Source: Tethya wilhelma (taxonomy: Eukaryota; Porifera; Demospongiae; Tethyida; Tethyidae). From it: DNA of 64,000 nucleotides. Positions within the stretch are counted from its first letter, which is position 1, and each line of letters begins with the position of its first letter. Of this stretch, positions 46,675 through 58,529 are shown one piece after another. The notes under the pieces are model-generated. The model saw nothing but the letters and a program-made list of their open reading frames with translations. It was not told the DNA's origin and made no database searches. A program made the position numbers and the translations under genes. The stretch is from contig CAXIPT010000005.1 of the NCBI GenBank assembly GCA_964030475.1, positions 4,793,960 through 4,857,959 of the forward strand, written 5' to 3'.

Positions 46675-47719
46675 AATTAGGTCTTGAAATAAACTGCTGT
46701 TCCAGTTACAGCTATTGTGTGTTCAACTAGTTCTTCTTTAAGCTTAATGTTTGATCATGGTTTTTAAAGTGAATGCCAGAATTGTTGGCCAATTATTATG
46801 ACGTTTATTATCACATTCTTACTGGTGTTTGTTTAGAGCTCATATAACTTAATTAGATACTAGTAACCTGTTGTTGTTATTTTTAGTCCCTTACCTAAAC
46901 TGCCAAGTTGCAAAGGACAACCTCAATGAACTGTTTCTACACTTGGTTGTCCAAACACGATAAAGAAACTAAATGTGCAACAAGGAAGCAGCTCAATTGA
47001 GATCGCGCATGCGCGGGTATGCGTATGTACTGCATCACGTGAGCTGGATGGGCTAGATCGATCTACGCCAGAGACTACGCATGCGCAATGCGTGTGCATG
47101 TGCAGGGGAGGGGCTGCTCAGCTGATGCAAGATATTCACGATTTTACCACCAGCAAGCAAACAAATAAATATCATTAAAAATCTGTGGGCGCGCTAATGG
47201 ACAATAGAAAAGTACTCTGTGACCGTATTATTCATACTCTGCAGTCGCCTGCCATCCGAACATCCGAGCCAAAGCATTCTATTCATGTGTATTGAATGTC
47301 ATAAATTCTATGCAAATCTTTCCGTACACAGCACTGGAGGTCATCCCACACACCCCCTAGACATACATAGCAGTCTAGTGTTTGTGATTTGCAGCAGCAC
47401 AATACTGTGTGTGGGGTAGATAGTACTACTGCACTGGATAGTTTTGCAGGATCATCTTTATACTTAAAGCTCAACCTGCCCCTACAGCAGAAACTGCACA
47501 ATAAACTTTGTGTCTAGCCTGGAGAGTCGCAGGTAAGAATACCTTTTACTGCACGCATACACTACGGCGCTGGCGGGTAAACTACCAGCCCCACCCCCTT
47601 CAGTATTGTGAAGAAAGTAGCTGAGCCTTGCAAGTTCCATAAAGCTGTCTGATGATGCTATTTTAATACAGATCTTTAACTCATTTTTATTTTACAGAGA
47701 GACTGACAGAGCGTCTCAC
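46675..47719. promoter_or_regulatory. Bidirectional promoter, copy 1
   Basis: Between the GPCR start and the truncated giant-gene start. It contains the NRF-1-type palindrome cgcgcatgcgcg (47004-47015), the E-box TCACGTGA (47035-47042) and a second tacgcatgcgca (47076-47087). A noncoding first exon of the plus-strand gene appears to end at the donor CGCAG|GTAAGA (about 47533) and to be spliced to the acceptor ttttacag just before the coding start. Confidence 0.7.
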
Positions 47720-48353
47720 ATGCAGGCTACCATGGCAAAAAGAAGGACATTTTTAACCCCTAGTGCACTGGTTGCATTGCTAGTGCTTCTTGTGCCCAAG
47801 GTCCAAGCACAGAGACCAAGTTTGGATCTCTTTCAAGGTGGAGGAAACGAGGCAAGCTTTCTTGTGCCAGTCGGCTCGGGCGAATTATTCACTCTCAGTT
47901 TGACCACGAACACCGAGCGCCCACTGATTACAGATCCAGATGGAGTGTTGAGTGGAATTGGCGTGATGCTCAATGGAGCGAATGAAGACACGAACGTAGA
48001 GAGAATCGAGGTGGACGAGAGCGTCATTCCTGGTGTATCAGTGACGGTCATTGGTCAGGAGTACCAGTTCCGTGTGGGCGGTGGACAAGCATCAGTTGCC
48101 AATTACAGTGCACTGTTGGCAACTCTTGTCTATGTGTCCAACCTGACTGCAGATGCACTTGGAGAACCACCACGAAACATTACGATCGTGGCTACAGATG
48201 ACCAAGGGCCTGGTGACCCGGCTGTTGCAAACATCTTACTTCTTCTAGACAACTTTGAGGACCCAGTGTTTGCCTCCGACAGGTTCGAAGTGCAACTTGA
48301 CGAGACCACACCAAATGGTGGACTGGTGACAACTATTGATGCATCAGATCCTG
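47720..48353 (+). pseudogene. Truncated start of the giant adhesion gene (duplicate)
   Basis: About 97-98% identical to 49626-50259: signal peptide, first adhesin-type module and the beginning of the first cadherin repeat. The frame breaks off at the duplication junction and continues only 23 bp into antisense GPCR sequence before a stop (frame ends 48376). If transcribed it would give a secreted 200-residue fragment; I judge it a duplication by-product. Confidence 0.85.
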
Positions 48354-48552
48354 CTAGGACAATTGAAGAACCTTGATCATTTATAAATGCATCTGAAGGT
48401 AAAATTGATATGTTGGTATCAGTATCCTCAACGAACATTGTGATATAATCAATTCCGTCTTCAGTAGGCCCATTTGCATCAAACACCGGTACACTCTGCA
48501 CATGTGTCATTAATAAGAAGATGAACAAGTATTGCAGCATTGTCTTCAGCAT
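48354..48552 (-). pseudogene. Truncated start of the adhesion GPCR (duplicate)
   Basis: Minus-strand copy of the GPCR signal peptide and first 65 or so residues, from 48552 leftward (MLKTMLQYLFIFLLMTHVQS). At the junction the frame runs into antisense of the truncated giant gene to 48130. One substitution (Ile to Val) relative to the intact copy. Lacks all downstream exons. Confidence 0.85.
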
Positions 48553-49625
48553 AATTAGGTCTTGAAATAAACTGCTGTTCCAGTTACAGCTATTGTGTGT
48601 TCAACTAGTTCTTCTTTAAGCTTAATGTTTGATCATGGTTTTTAAAGTGAATGCTAGAATTGTTGACCAATTATTATGACGTTTATTATCACATTCTTAC
48701 TGGTGTTTGTTTAGAGCTCATATAACTTAATTAGATACTAGTAACCTGTTGTTGTTATTTTTAGTCCCTTACCTAAACTGCCAAGTTGCAAAGGACAACC
48801 TCAATGAACTGTTTCTACACTTGGTTGTCCAAACACGATAAAGAAACTAAATGTGCAACAAGGAAGCAGCTCAATTGAGATCGCGCATGCGCGGATATGC
48901 GTACGTACTGCATCACGTGAGCTGGATGGGCTAGATCGATCATATAATATTATAGATCGATCTACGCCAGAGACTACGCATGCGCAATGCGTGTGCATGT
49001 GCAGGGGAGGGGCTGCTCAGCTGATGCAAGATATTCACGATTTTACCACCAGCAAGCAAACAAATAAATATCATTAAAAATCTGTGGGCGCGCTAATGGA
49101 CAATAGAAAAGTACTCTATGACCGTATTATTCATACTCTGCAGTCGCCCGCTATCCGAACATCCGAGCCAAAGCATTCTATTCATGTGTATTGAATGTCA
49201 TAAATTCTATGCAAATCTTTCCGTACACAGCACTGGAGGTCATCCCACACACCCCCTGGACATACATAGCAGTCTAGTGTTTGTGATTTGCAGCAGCACA
49301 ATACTGTGTGTGGGGTAGATAGTACAACTGCAAGAGAAGATTATACTGAACAGTTTTGCAGGAGCATCTCTACACTTAAAGCTCAACCTGCCCCTACAGC
49401 AGAAACTGCACAATAAATTTTGTGTCTAGCCTGGAGAGTCGCAGGTAAGAATACCTTTACTGCACGCATACACTATGGCGCTGGCGGGTAAACTACCAGC
49501 CCCACCCCCTTCTGTGAAGAAAGTAGCTGAGCCTTGCAAGTTCCATAAAGCTGTCTGATGATGCTATTTTAATACAGATCTTTAACTCATTTTTATTTTA
49601 CAGGGAGACTGACAGAGCGTCTCAC
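48553..49625. promoter_or_regulatory. Bidirectional promoter, copy 2, with 5' UTR exon of the giant gene
   Basis: Same sites as copy 1: cgcgcatgcgcg (48882-48893), TCACGTGA (48913-48920), tacgcatgcgca (48975-48986). Donor GCAG|GTAAGA at 49444/49445 and acceptor ttttacag ending at 49603 define a likely 5' UTR intron. The copy here drives the intact giant gene. Confidence 0.7.
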
Positions 49626-49637
49626 ATGCAGGCTACC

Positions 49638-51057
49638 ATGGCAAAAAGAAGGACATTTTTAACCCCTAGTGCACTGGTTGCATTGCTAGTGCTTCTTGTG
49701 CCCAGGGTCCAAGCACAGAGACCAAGTTTGGATCTCTTTCAAGGTGGAGGAAACGAGGCAAGCTTTCTTGTGCCAGTCGGCTCGGGCGAAGTATTCACTC
49801 TCAGTTTGACCACGAACACCGAGCGCCCACTGATTACAGATCCAGATGGAGTGTTGAGTGGAATTGGCGTGATGCTCAATGGAGCGAATGAAGACACGAA
49901 CGTGGAGAGAATCGAGGTGGACGAGAGCGTAATTCCTGGTGTATCAGTGACAGTCATTGGTCAGGAGTACCAGTTCCGTGTGGGCGGTGGACAAGCATCA
50001 GTTGCCAATTACAGTGCACTGTTGGCAACTCTCGTCTATGTGTCCAACCTGACTGCAGATGCACTTGGAGAACCACCACGAAACATTACGATCGTGGCTA
50101 CAGATGACCAAGGCCCTGGTGACCCAGCTGTCGCAAACATTTTACTTCTTCTAGACAACTTTGAAGATCCAGTGTTTGCCTCTGACAGGTTCGAAGTGCT
50201 ACTTGACGAGACCACACCAAATGGTGGACTGGTGACAACTATTGATGCATCAGATCCTGATGGACTCATGGTGAGAGTGACTTTGGCTGAACCTTCTACT
50301 ATTTTCAGCATCGAACCAATTTCAAGACAAGTAACAGTTCTAGATACAACTGCGCTTGATTATGAGGATGTTAACAATAGGGTCTTTGAGTTAGGTCTTG
50401 TAGCTACTGATACGCATCCAGTTGCTACTCGTTCTGCTACTTCCACACTGGTCATCACACTTACAAATGCCAACGACAATGCTCCAGAGTTTACAGTCCC
50501 AATGTTCACCTTCAGTGTCGTGGAAGAGGCCATGAATGCTTTTGTCGGAACTCTCACAGCTACTGATGCTGATGGAGATACCCTCTTCTTTGACTTCGCC
50601 GATGCAGCTACTGGTAGCACATTTTTACTGAATCGTGCAACTGGAGACATCACTGTACGTACGGCACTTGACTTTGAATCTCAAACAAGCCATCAGTTTG
50701 GAGTTCTTGTAACCGACGGTCAATCATCTGTCACTGGTTCAGTAATGGTGAACGTTTCAGATATTGCTGACAATAGGCCAGTCATTAGTCCGGCGGAGAA
50801 GAACATCATCATCAACCTGGATATTGGAGAGAATGAAATATCTCTGAATGGCGGCACTGGAGGATCGTTGGTTGTAACTGATGACAGTCCTACTCTAGTC
50901 GGTGGCTCAGCTTCCATATTTGTCTCAAGGAGTGGAATTGTAAGTTTCTATGTAAATTATGATTATGCATCGCAGTAAAGGGTATACTGGTGCAGAAATA
51001 GACACTGATTTTCATAGAGTATACACCACTATAGGATTTTTGATTGCTGTTATTATA

Positions 51058-51088
<31 letters not shown>

Positions 51089-54000
51089 GTTATTATTTTC
51101 GTAGGAGGAGACATTTCCAAATCAATATGGAGAGTGCGAATGCACTAGCTCAGCTTGCTCAAATGTGTTCACATTGTGTGGAACTTCATTTGGTTTTCAA
51201 CAAAACCTGTTTGACGGTGCCACATCACCTACTCCAGGTGGCCCCACCATCATTGCTGGAACAAGTACAACAGCCTACTCCTTCAACGGTAGAGATGACC
51301 TCAGCAGCAACTGGGTAGTCATTCCAACAGCTACCAAAAATGCCGTCTTACAACGTACCGATGATTTCACGATATCTTTCTGGATTCTTGTTGAAGAAAA
51401 CTCCAATGCTGCATACATTCTTTCATTCGAGGCTGGCCGCACACGCTACTTGTCATTGTACGAATCATCTATAACTAGACTAATCTTGTACTACTTCCGA
51501 GACAACATCCCTGGAGTAGTAAATGATGATGCAAGAGCAACACAAGTAGCTCTGAGTTTTTATTATGACAACACTTTGTTTCCTAGAGGACTGAGAGATG
51601 GGAATTGGCATTTCTTGTCGCTTACGGTGGACTTTCCATCAGTTGTTTTGAGTGTTGATGGGTTTGAAATGCGACCAACTCAAGGAAACTATCAGAACCA
51701 GTTCCAAACCAGAATCCTCTTAAACCGAGATGGCTCAATCTACAATTTACCAGCTCCCCTCCTTACTAAGGATGCTACCCTCTTGAGTACCATTGAAGGT
51801 CGGATTGGAGGATCAGCTCGTGGTGTCCGTCAATCTTTATTTGGACAAGTGAGACAAGTTATGGTGAGTGACGTCCTGGACACTGCCACTTACAACTGTC
51901 TCGCATCGTGCAACAATCGTATCGATATAGACCCAGCTTCAACCATCAGCTCCTCGTTTCAGACCCGCTATGACCCTGTGAACAGAGTGTTTTACTTCAC
52001 TGGTTCAGTGGCCCCTTCACAATACACCATCCTCCTTCAATCTCTCATTTACTATTCAAATGGATTCCTCCCTCCAGAGGAACAAGGAGAAAGAAGGATT
52101 ATTCGACTTCAAGTTGAAGACGAAGTAGACGTTGGGAACATTGCTCAAGTCACTGTCACTGGGCGCTCCAACCAAAATAATCCTATTTTTGATGCAAATG
52201 GTGATACAGTTGATGGAATAAACTTTGCTGTGACGTTCATGGAAGAAGTTGACACGCAGGCATCCATTTTGTCTCCACAGGCTTTTATCACCGATGATGA
52301 TATAGATAGCAGAATTGATTGGGTCACAGTCAACATCACCAATGCTCTTCTATCCTCCAGCCAGGAGTTTCTGCAGTTCATTGATGATCCACCATCAGTT
52401 CTGAATGTTATAGGTAGAGGTTCAACGTTCATCAACATAACTGCTGCTGATCCTGCCCAAGCCACAGCAAACATCTTCATCACAGCTCTTCTCAGTGTAC
52501 GGTACAACAATTTCGCTAATGAACCATTAGATGAGGACCGAGTGATAGAGTTTACAGTCTTTGATGGTCTTCGTACGAACAACCCTCCAGCAAGAACAAC
52601 CATCGATATTCAAACCATTGATGATGTTCCCGTAGCTGACTTGAATGGTGGTGCAATAGGTGTGAATGGAAGGCAGAACTATATTGAATCTAGTCCACCC
52701 ACACTGATCCTAAGTGACTTGAATTTGATTGATCTTGATAGTTTTGATAGCATCACTGATGCACAAGCAAGAATTGATACTGTTTTTGACGTTGGAAATG
52801 AAAGCATTGCATTTGATCTCACTCTGCTGCCCTCTGGAGTCATCTGTCAACCAGCCTCTTGTAATGGGACAAGCATAAATATTGTTGGTACATCCACTGT
52901 ACCAAGGTATCAGCGTTTCCTCGCTACTTTGCAGTATGTGAATCTTCAACAGTCTGTTGATCTTCCTAATCTCAGGGATCGAGTTGTCAATGTGACTGTC
53001 AGTGATGGTGTGTCAACAAGTGACCCTAATGCACATGTTCTAATCGATTTCATCCCAGTCAATCCTCGAGTGATCATTGAACTTGCAGCTCCAAACCAAA
53101 ACTTTGAAACAACATTTGAAGAAGATCAGCTCACTCCAATACCTTGTACCAGCAACATAAGAGTTGTGGACACTTCCATTCAGACACTGGAGTCCATTGT
53201 GATCAGCATTAGAGACAACTTACCAGCAGGTGTGGAGGAAGACCTGGAGATGATAACAGTGACAAGTGTAACAGGGCTGGACATTTCTATCGAGATCAAC
53301 ACAGTTCTCAAAAGGATCACATTCAGTCAAGTGGCACCTGTCAGTCAGTATGTGGATGCTATCCAAAGAGTTCGATACTTCAATGGTGAGAACGAGCCTT
53401 ACCAGATAAACCGGTTTGTCGACTTCCTCGTTATTCCTGGAGGAGGTGCTCCCAATGACACAGCTTTTTGTAACATAACTATTGAGAATACAAATGACAA
53501 CAACCCTGTATGTGAACCGAGCAATCCTACTGTGGACATAAGAGAAGATACTTCACCAAACTCCCTAATCACCACCCTCGTAGCTACTGACATTGATGTT
53601 GGAATCGATGGAGAACTTTTCTACACGCTTGTATCTGGAGACGAGACTCGATTTAGCGTTGGGGCTGATGGTAATGTGTTTCTTGTTGGAGGACTGGATC
53701 GAGAAACAGTAGATGAGTACCCGCTTACGGTCGAAGCTTGTGATCTTGGTACACCCCAGTTGTGTTGCATTTTCAACGCAACTGTGATTGTTACAGATGC
53801 TAATGATGAACCCCCAGTTTTCAGCCAAGATCAATATGAAGTGGATATTGATGAAAATTTGGTAGCAAATGTCGTTTCTTTTAACATCAGTGACCAAGAC
53901 ATAGGCATTAACAGTGAGTTGGCACAGCTAGAGATTCTACAGTCTAGCTACTCTCCAAGAACAGGCTGTCTAGGTCGATTCACCGCCAGTCGGTTTCCAG

Positions 54001-57000
54001 TTCCTTCAATCTCCACCGCATCACCTGGTCTTGATTTTGAGGTGACTGACTCATGTAGGTTTGTTGTCGTGGCAACAGATGGTGGGTCACCTCCTCTCAG
54101 TGGAAATGCAACTGTCCAAGTGAATATCAACAATGTAGACGATATTTCTCCTGTCTTCACAATGGGTGCTTTCACGTTTGCAGTTGAAGAGGAAAATCCA
54201 GTTGGACTTGAAATCGGTCGTGTCTCTGCAACAGATGTGGACAGTCCTGCTATTGAGTATTCACTACAAGGAACAACACAGTTCTCTGTGGATTTTGTTT
54301 CAGGAAATATCACCATCAATTTCGTGAGTGACAGAAACGTACAAACCCAGTATACTTTTACAGCTGTTGCCACAGATCCTGCTTCCAATACAGCCAGTGC
54401 TTCTGTGACTGTAAATATTGTTCCTATCAACAATGATGCACCAACTCTTGACCTCAATGTCAGCGACCCAAACACACTCAACGCTGAAGATCCCGTTGTA
54501 TTTGTGGAAGAAGGTGCTCCTGTGCTAATTGTCACAGACCCCTTTGTTTCAGATCCCGATGAACTAGCACTGGCAGTGTCAAGGATCCGCATCAGGGTAG
54601 CAAATTCGGGCAACTCCATGCACGAGGTTTTGTCTGTTGACTCTGCACTTAGGTCCACTTACACTCTCCTCAGTTCAACACCAGGCACTCTCATGATCCA
54701 ACCAGTGAACCCCACAAATCTGAACGAGGTCAATGCTCTACTGAGAGGAATATCATACGACAATACTGAGGATGAGCTCAGTGCATGCCGTGCAGATCTT
54801 TATCCCTGCTCATTTGGTCCCAACTCACGCACTATTCTCTTTTCAATTGAAGATGGCCGCTTTTTCAGCAATGAGAGTTCAGCCTTTGTCACATTCACAC
54901 TAGTGAATGATCCTCCAGTTGTGGATCTAGACAGTGCAGGTCCCGGTATTGATTTCACGACTCGATTTATTGAAGGAGCTGGATCCATTAGTATTGCTAA
55001 TACTATGGCAGGTTTTGAGATCTCTGATGATGACAATGCAAACTTGCAGCGCTTGGATTGTTTATTCCGTAATCTACTTGATGTTGGCAATGAGTTCATC
55101 ACACTCAATGGTACTCTTCCCTCAAGTCTGACGCCATCATTTGTCAATGAGTCATACATCCAGATCACAGGGGATGCAAGTATTGAAGACTACGAAACTG
55201 CTCTTTCTCTTATTGTCTACAACAGCAACACCAGCAATCCAAGCGCAGCTGCAAGGCTAGTAGATGTATCCGTATTTGATGGTGAACTCACTAGCTTTGT
55301 TGCCGAAACTACCATCACTTTTGAAATTGTCAATGAACTTCCTGAGCTTGACTTGGATACTCTAACATTGACCCGCAACTTCTCAACCACATTCACCGAA
55401 CAAGGTGGTCCTGTTAGTCTCTCTGGAAACCCTTTGATATTTGATGTTGACGACCTTCGCATGCTTCGATTGGAAGTGACGCTCATTGGAGGGAGCAATA
55501 CAGCGGAGTTCATACTTCCCCCATCAACTCTGGCACTTGGACAAACTGCAGTTTTTATTTACCCCACTTTGACCATCCTAGGAATGGCACCCACTGCAGA
55601 ATACCTGAGGCTCATCAGAGAAGTGACGTACAATAATACAGATGCAGAAATAGCAGATATCTCACCAAGGCTGGTGGAATTTGTGGTCACTGATGAAAAG
55701 GGTGGTGAGAGCTTGGCAGCATTTACCACTGTAAACATTATGCCAGTGGATGACAATCCACCGGTCTTCATTCCCAGCAATATGTACAACTTCACAGTGG
55801 AGGAAAACTCACCGAGCATGACTCTCGTCGGGACGGTGGTGATTCGGGACGATGATGACCTCCCACCCGGTCAGGATGTACCCACATTCAGTATCATGTC
55901 TTCTTCAGGAAGTTCTCTGTTCCTCATTCGTAATAATCCCCTCTCCCCTTACCAAGGACAAATCCTTGTCATCTCGCAGATTGACTTTGATGCTGGCATC
56001 GAGAGCTACACTTTAGAGATCCAGGCAACATCTACTTCTTTCACTTCAACTGCAACGGTGATAGTTAGTGTCATAAACTTGCCAGATCTTCCTCCAGTTT
56101 TCACCAACTGCCCGCCGGAGTTCAGTGTAATGGAAAATGAGGATCTGTTTGCTTCACTCAGGCCTTCTTCTTGCATAGCAGTTGATGCGGACGGTGTTGA
56201 TGCAATTTCATACAGTATTAGTGGGAATATTGTAGGAGGACTAACACTTGTTGACATTGAGCGAAACACAGGCAGATTGTTTGTGGTTAACAACATTGAC
56301 CGTGACACTCGTACACAGTTTCAACTGACCATCACAGCCTCTGATAGTGTGCTCAGTACCTCTAGAAACATCACTGTAAACATCATTGATGAGAATGAAT
56401 TTCCACCAGAGTTTGATCAAGCTAGCTACTCGGGAGAAGTCACAGAGAATACAGCTCCTACTGGAAATGCTGTCGTGACCGTCCGTGCTACTGATCGTGA
56501 TGAAGCTGCAGACATGAATGAAGATCCTAACTTTGTGAGTAGAATTGTGTACACTTTGCAGGACATCACTAACCCTCCTCCTCCCATGGCATTCTTTGAG
56601 ATCAACAACACAACTGGTGAAATATTTCTAACAGATTCAGTCGACTTTGAAGAGACACCACAGTTTGTTTTACAGGTCACTGCAAATGATGGTGGTGCAA
56701 TTCCAGGCCCAAGGTCATCCATGGTGAACATTATCATTCAAGTGCAAAATGTCAATGATGAGGCTCCTTTCTTCGATGATGAAAACCCTTTTGTAATTGT
56801 CTCAGAACTAATTCCCACTCAATTTGTTTTCTACAATGTTGAGTTTGGTGATCCTGATCCAGACTCTTCTCTGTCTCTCCAATTCCAACCACCAGCTCCT
56901 CTTGAGTTTCTCCTCAACAGTGCCACAGGATCACTGAGTACTTTGAGATCCCTTGATGCAGATACTGAGCCGAGAGTCTATGAATACACATTGATTCTGA

Positions 57001-58461
57001 TTGATCAAAACACTGATCCTGCCTATCCCGATCAACAGATGGTGTCAACCAATATCACGATAGCTGTTCAAGATTCGAATGATATTGTGCCACAATTTGG
57101 CCTGGATATCTATGAAGGAAACATAACAGAGAATGCTGCTCCAGGATTTGTGCTTCAAGTGACAGCAACAGATGGAGACTATGGTTTCGATACACTTGGT
57201 AATCCCAACGGAAACAATGAACTGACCTATTTCTTCATGGATGCTCCTGTGGATCTCTTTGAAATCAACGAAACAACAGGCGTTATCTCGCAACTCCGAA
57301 CTGTAGACAGAGAGGAACGGGGTGAGTATGAGTTCACTGTTGCCGTGCGAGATAATCCCAGTACAGGAGCACCCTTGGTAGACACAGCACTGGTCAGAAT
57401 CCGTGTTCTTGACATCAATGAGTTCCCTCCCGTACCAGATCCAGAGAATTACTTTGCATTTGTGTCTGAAGAGACGCCTATATTCACCGAGATTCAAACA
57501 TTTGTGCAAGTATCCTGGAACTATACAAGTAAGTGTAGTGGGAAAATACATATGTGTAGAAATGAAGAGAAATGGAATGTGTTATATCAACTTACCTTTG
57601 ACTTATCCTCATCCCCAGGCCCTCCCTCCTTACTTTTCAAGGAATGAAGGGTCTGGGGGAGGAGCCTGGCTGTGTGTGTGTGTGTGTGTGTGTGCATGTT
57701 GTATTTTGGCTTACTTACTGTTTATATTGTAGGCTTTCCATCCATAATACATGACTGTTCTTCTTAATTCCTTGCAGTTGTAACTGGATTCTACTTGCGT
57801 CAGGTACAAGAGCCATCCCTCACTGATCCCAGTGTGAACATTCTCTTCTGTGATTACCTCGTCATTAGAGACAATGGAGTTATCGAGTTGTTCTCAGTTA
57901 CCTACATGAATGGTGACTCCTGTGTCAATACTGTTGCTAGTCCTCTCCTAATGCAGTCAATAACCATGGTGACCGTTGGAGCAAGACTAGTAAATCTCTC
58001 GATTCCACTATCAGATGACACACGCAGTGATTTTCTTGGTGCTTTTACCCGGGATCCAACTGACAATACTGCATCAAGGTAACTTCAATGAGCAACTTTG
58101 CTACCAGTAATTATTGTACAAAATTTTGAATCTACATGTAAAGAGTACTCTGTAGACAGTATTTATTGCCACATTGGCTTATTAACACTGTTACTGTCTG
58201 AGACTATCATTGTTTTAGTTACGTATTACTTATATTTTTATTGTATTAGTGACTGCCCACTATGTGTGTGTACTCTGAATTTAACAAAAGGCTAGAGCCA
58301 CCCATGGCCCTAGCTATGTCTATAAGTTGTAGTACTCAATGCTATGGATGTTGCCACCCATGGCCCTACATATATGTGTGTGTGTGTGAATAATCTGTAG
58401 TTGTAGTAACTGTGAAAGTCAAGTGAATTGTGTGTTTTGATTGAGTTGAGTGTACTTTGAC

Positions 58462-58529
<68 letters not shown>

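Larger units (their letters stand above)
46476..48353. repeat. Tandem duplication carrying a bidirectional promoter, unit 1
   Basis: 1,878 bp containing the first part of the GPCR ectodomain exon (-), the divergent promoter, and the first part of the giant-gene coding exon (+). The next unit starts at 48354 with the same ctaggacaattgaag. Junction cctg|ctagg at 48353/48354. Confidence 0.93.
48354..50259. repeat. Tandem duplication carrying a bidirectional promoter, unit 2
   Basis: 1,906 bp, colinear with 46476-48353. It differs by scattered substitutions and by small indels, the largest being an extra AT-rich palindrome-forming segment at about 48938-48960. Confidence 0.93.

Noticed and set aside
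47720..48376. 218-codon ORF as an independent short gene
   Set aside because: It is a truncated copy of the 49638 gene that runs a few codons into antisense sequence at the duplication junction.
53948..54658. 236-codon antisense frame, and many other long minus-strand frames, within the giant gene
   Set aside because: They mirror the repetitive sense codons (GAT, ACA, GTT give antisense frames rich in Ser/Thr/Val) and have no features of their own.
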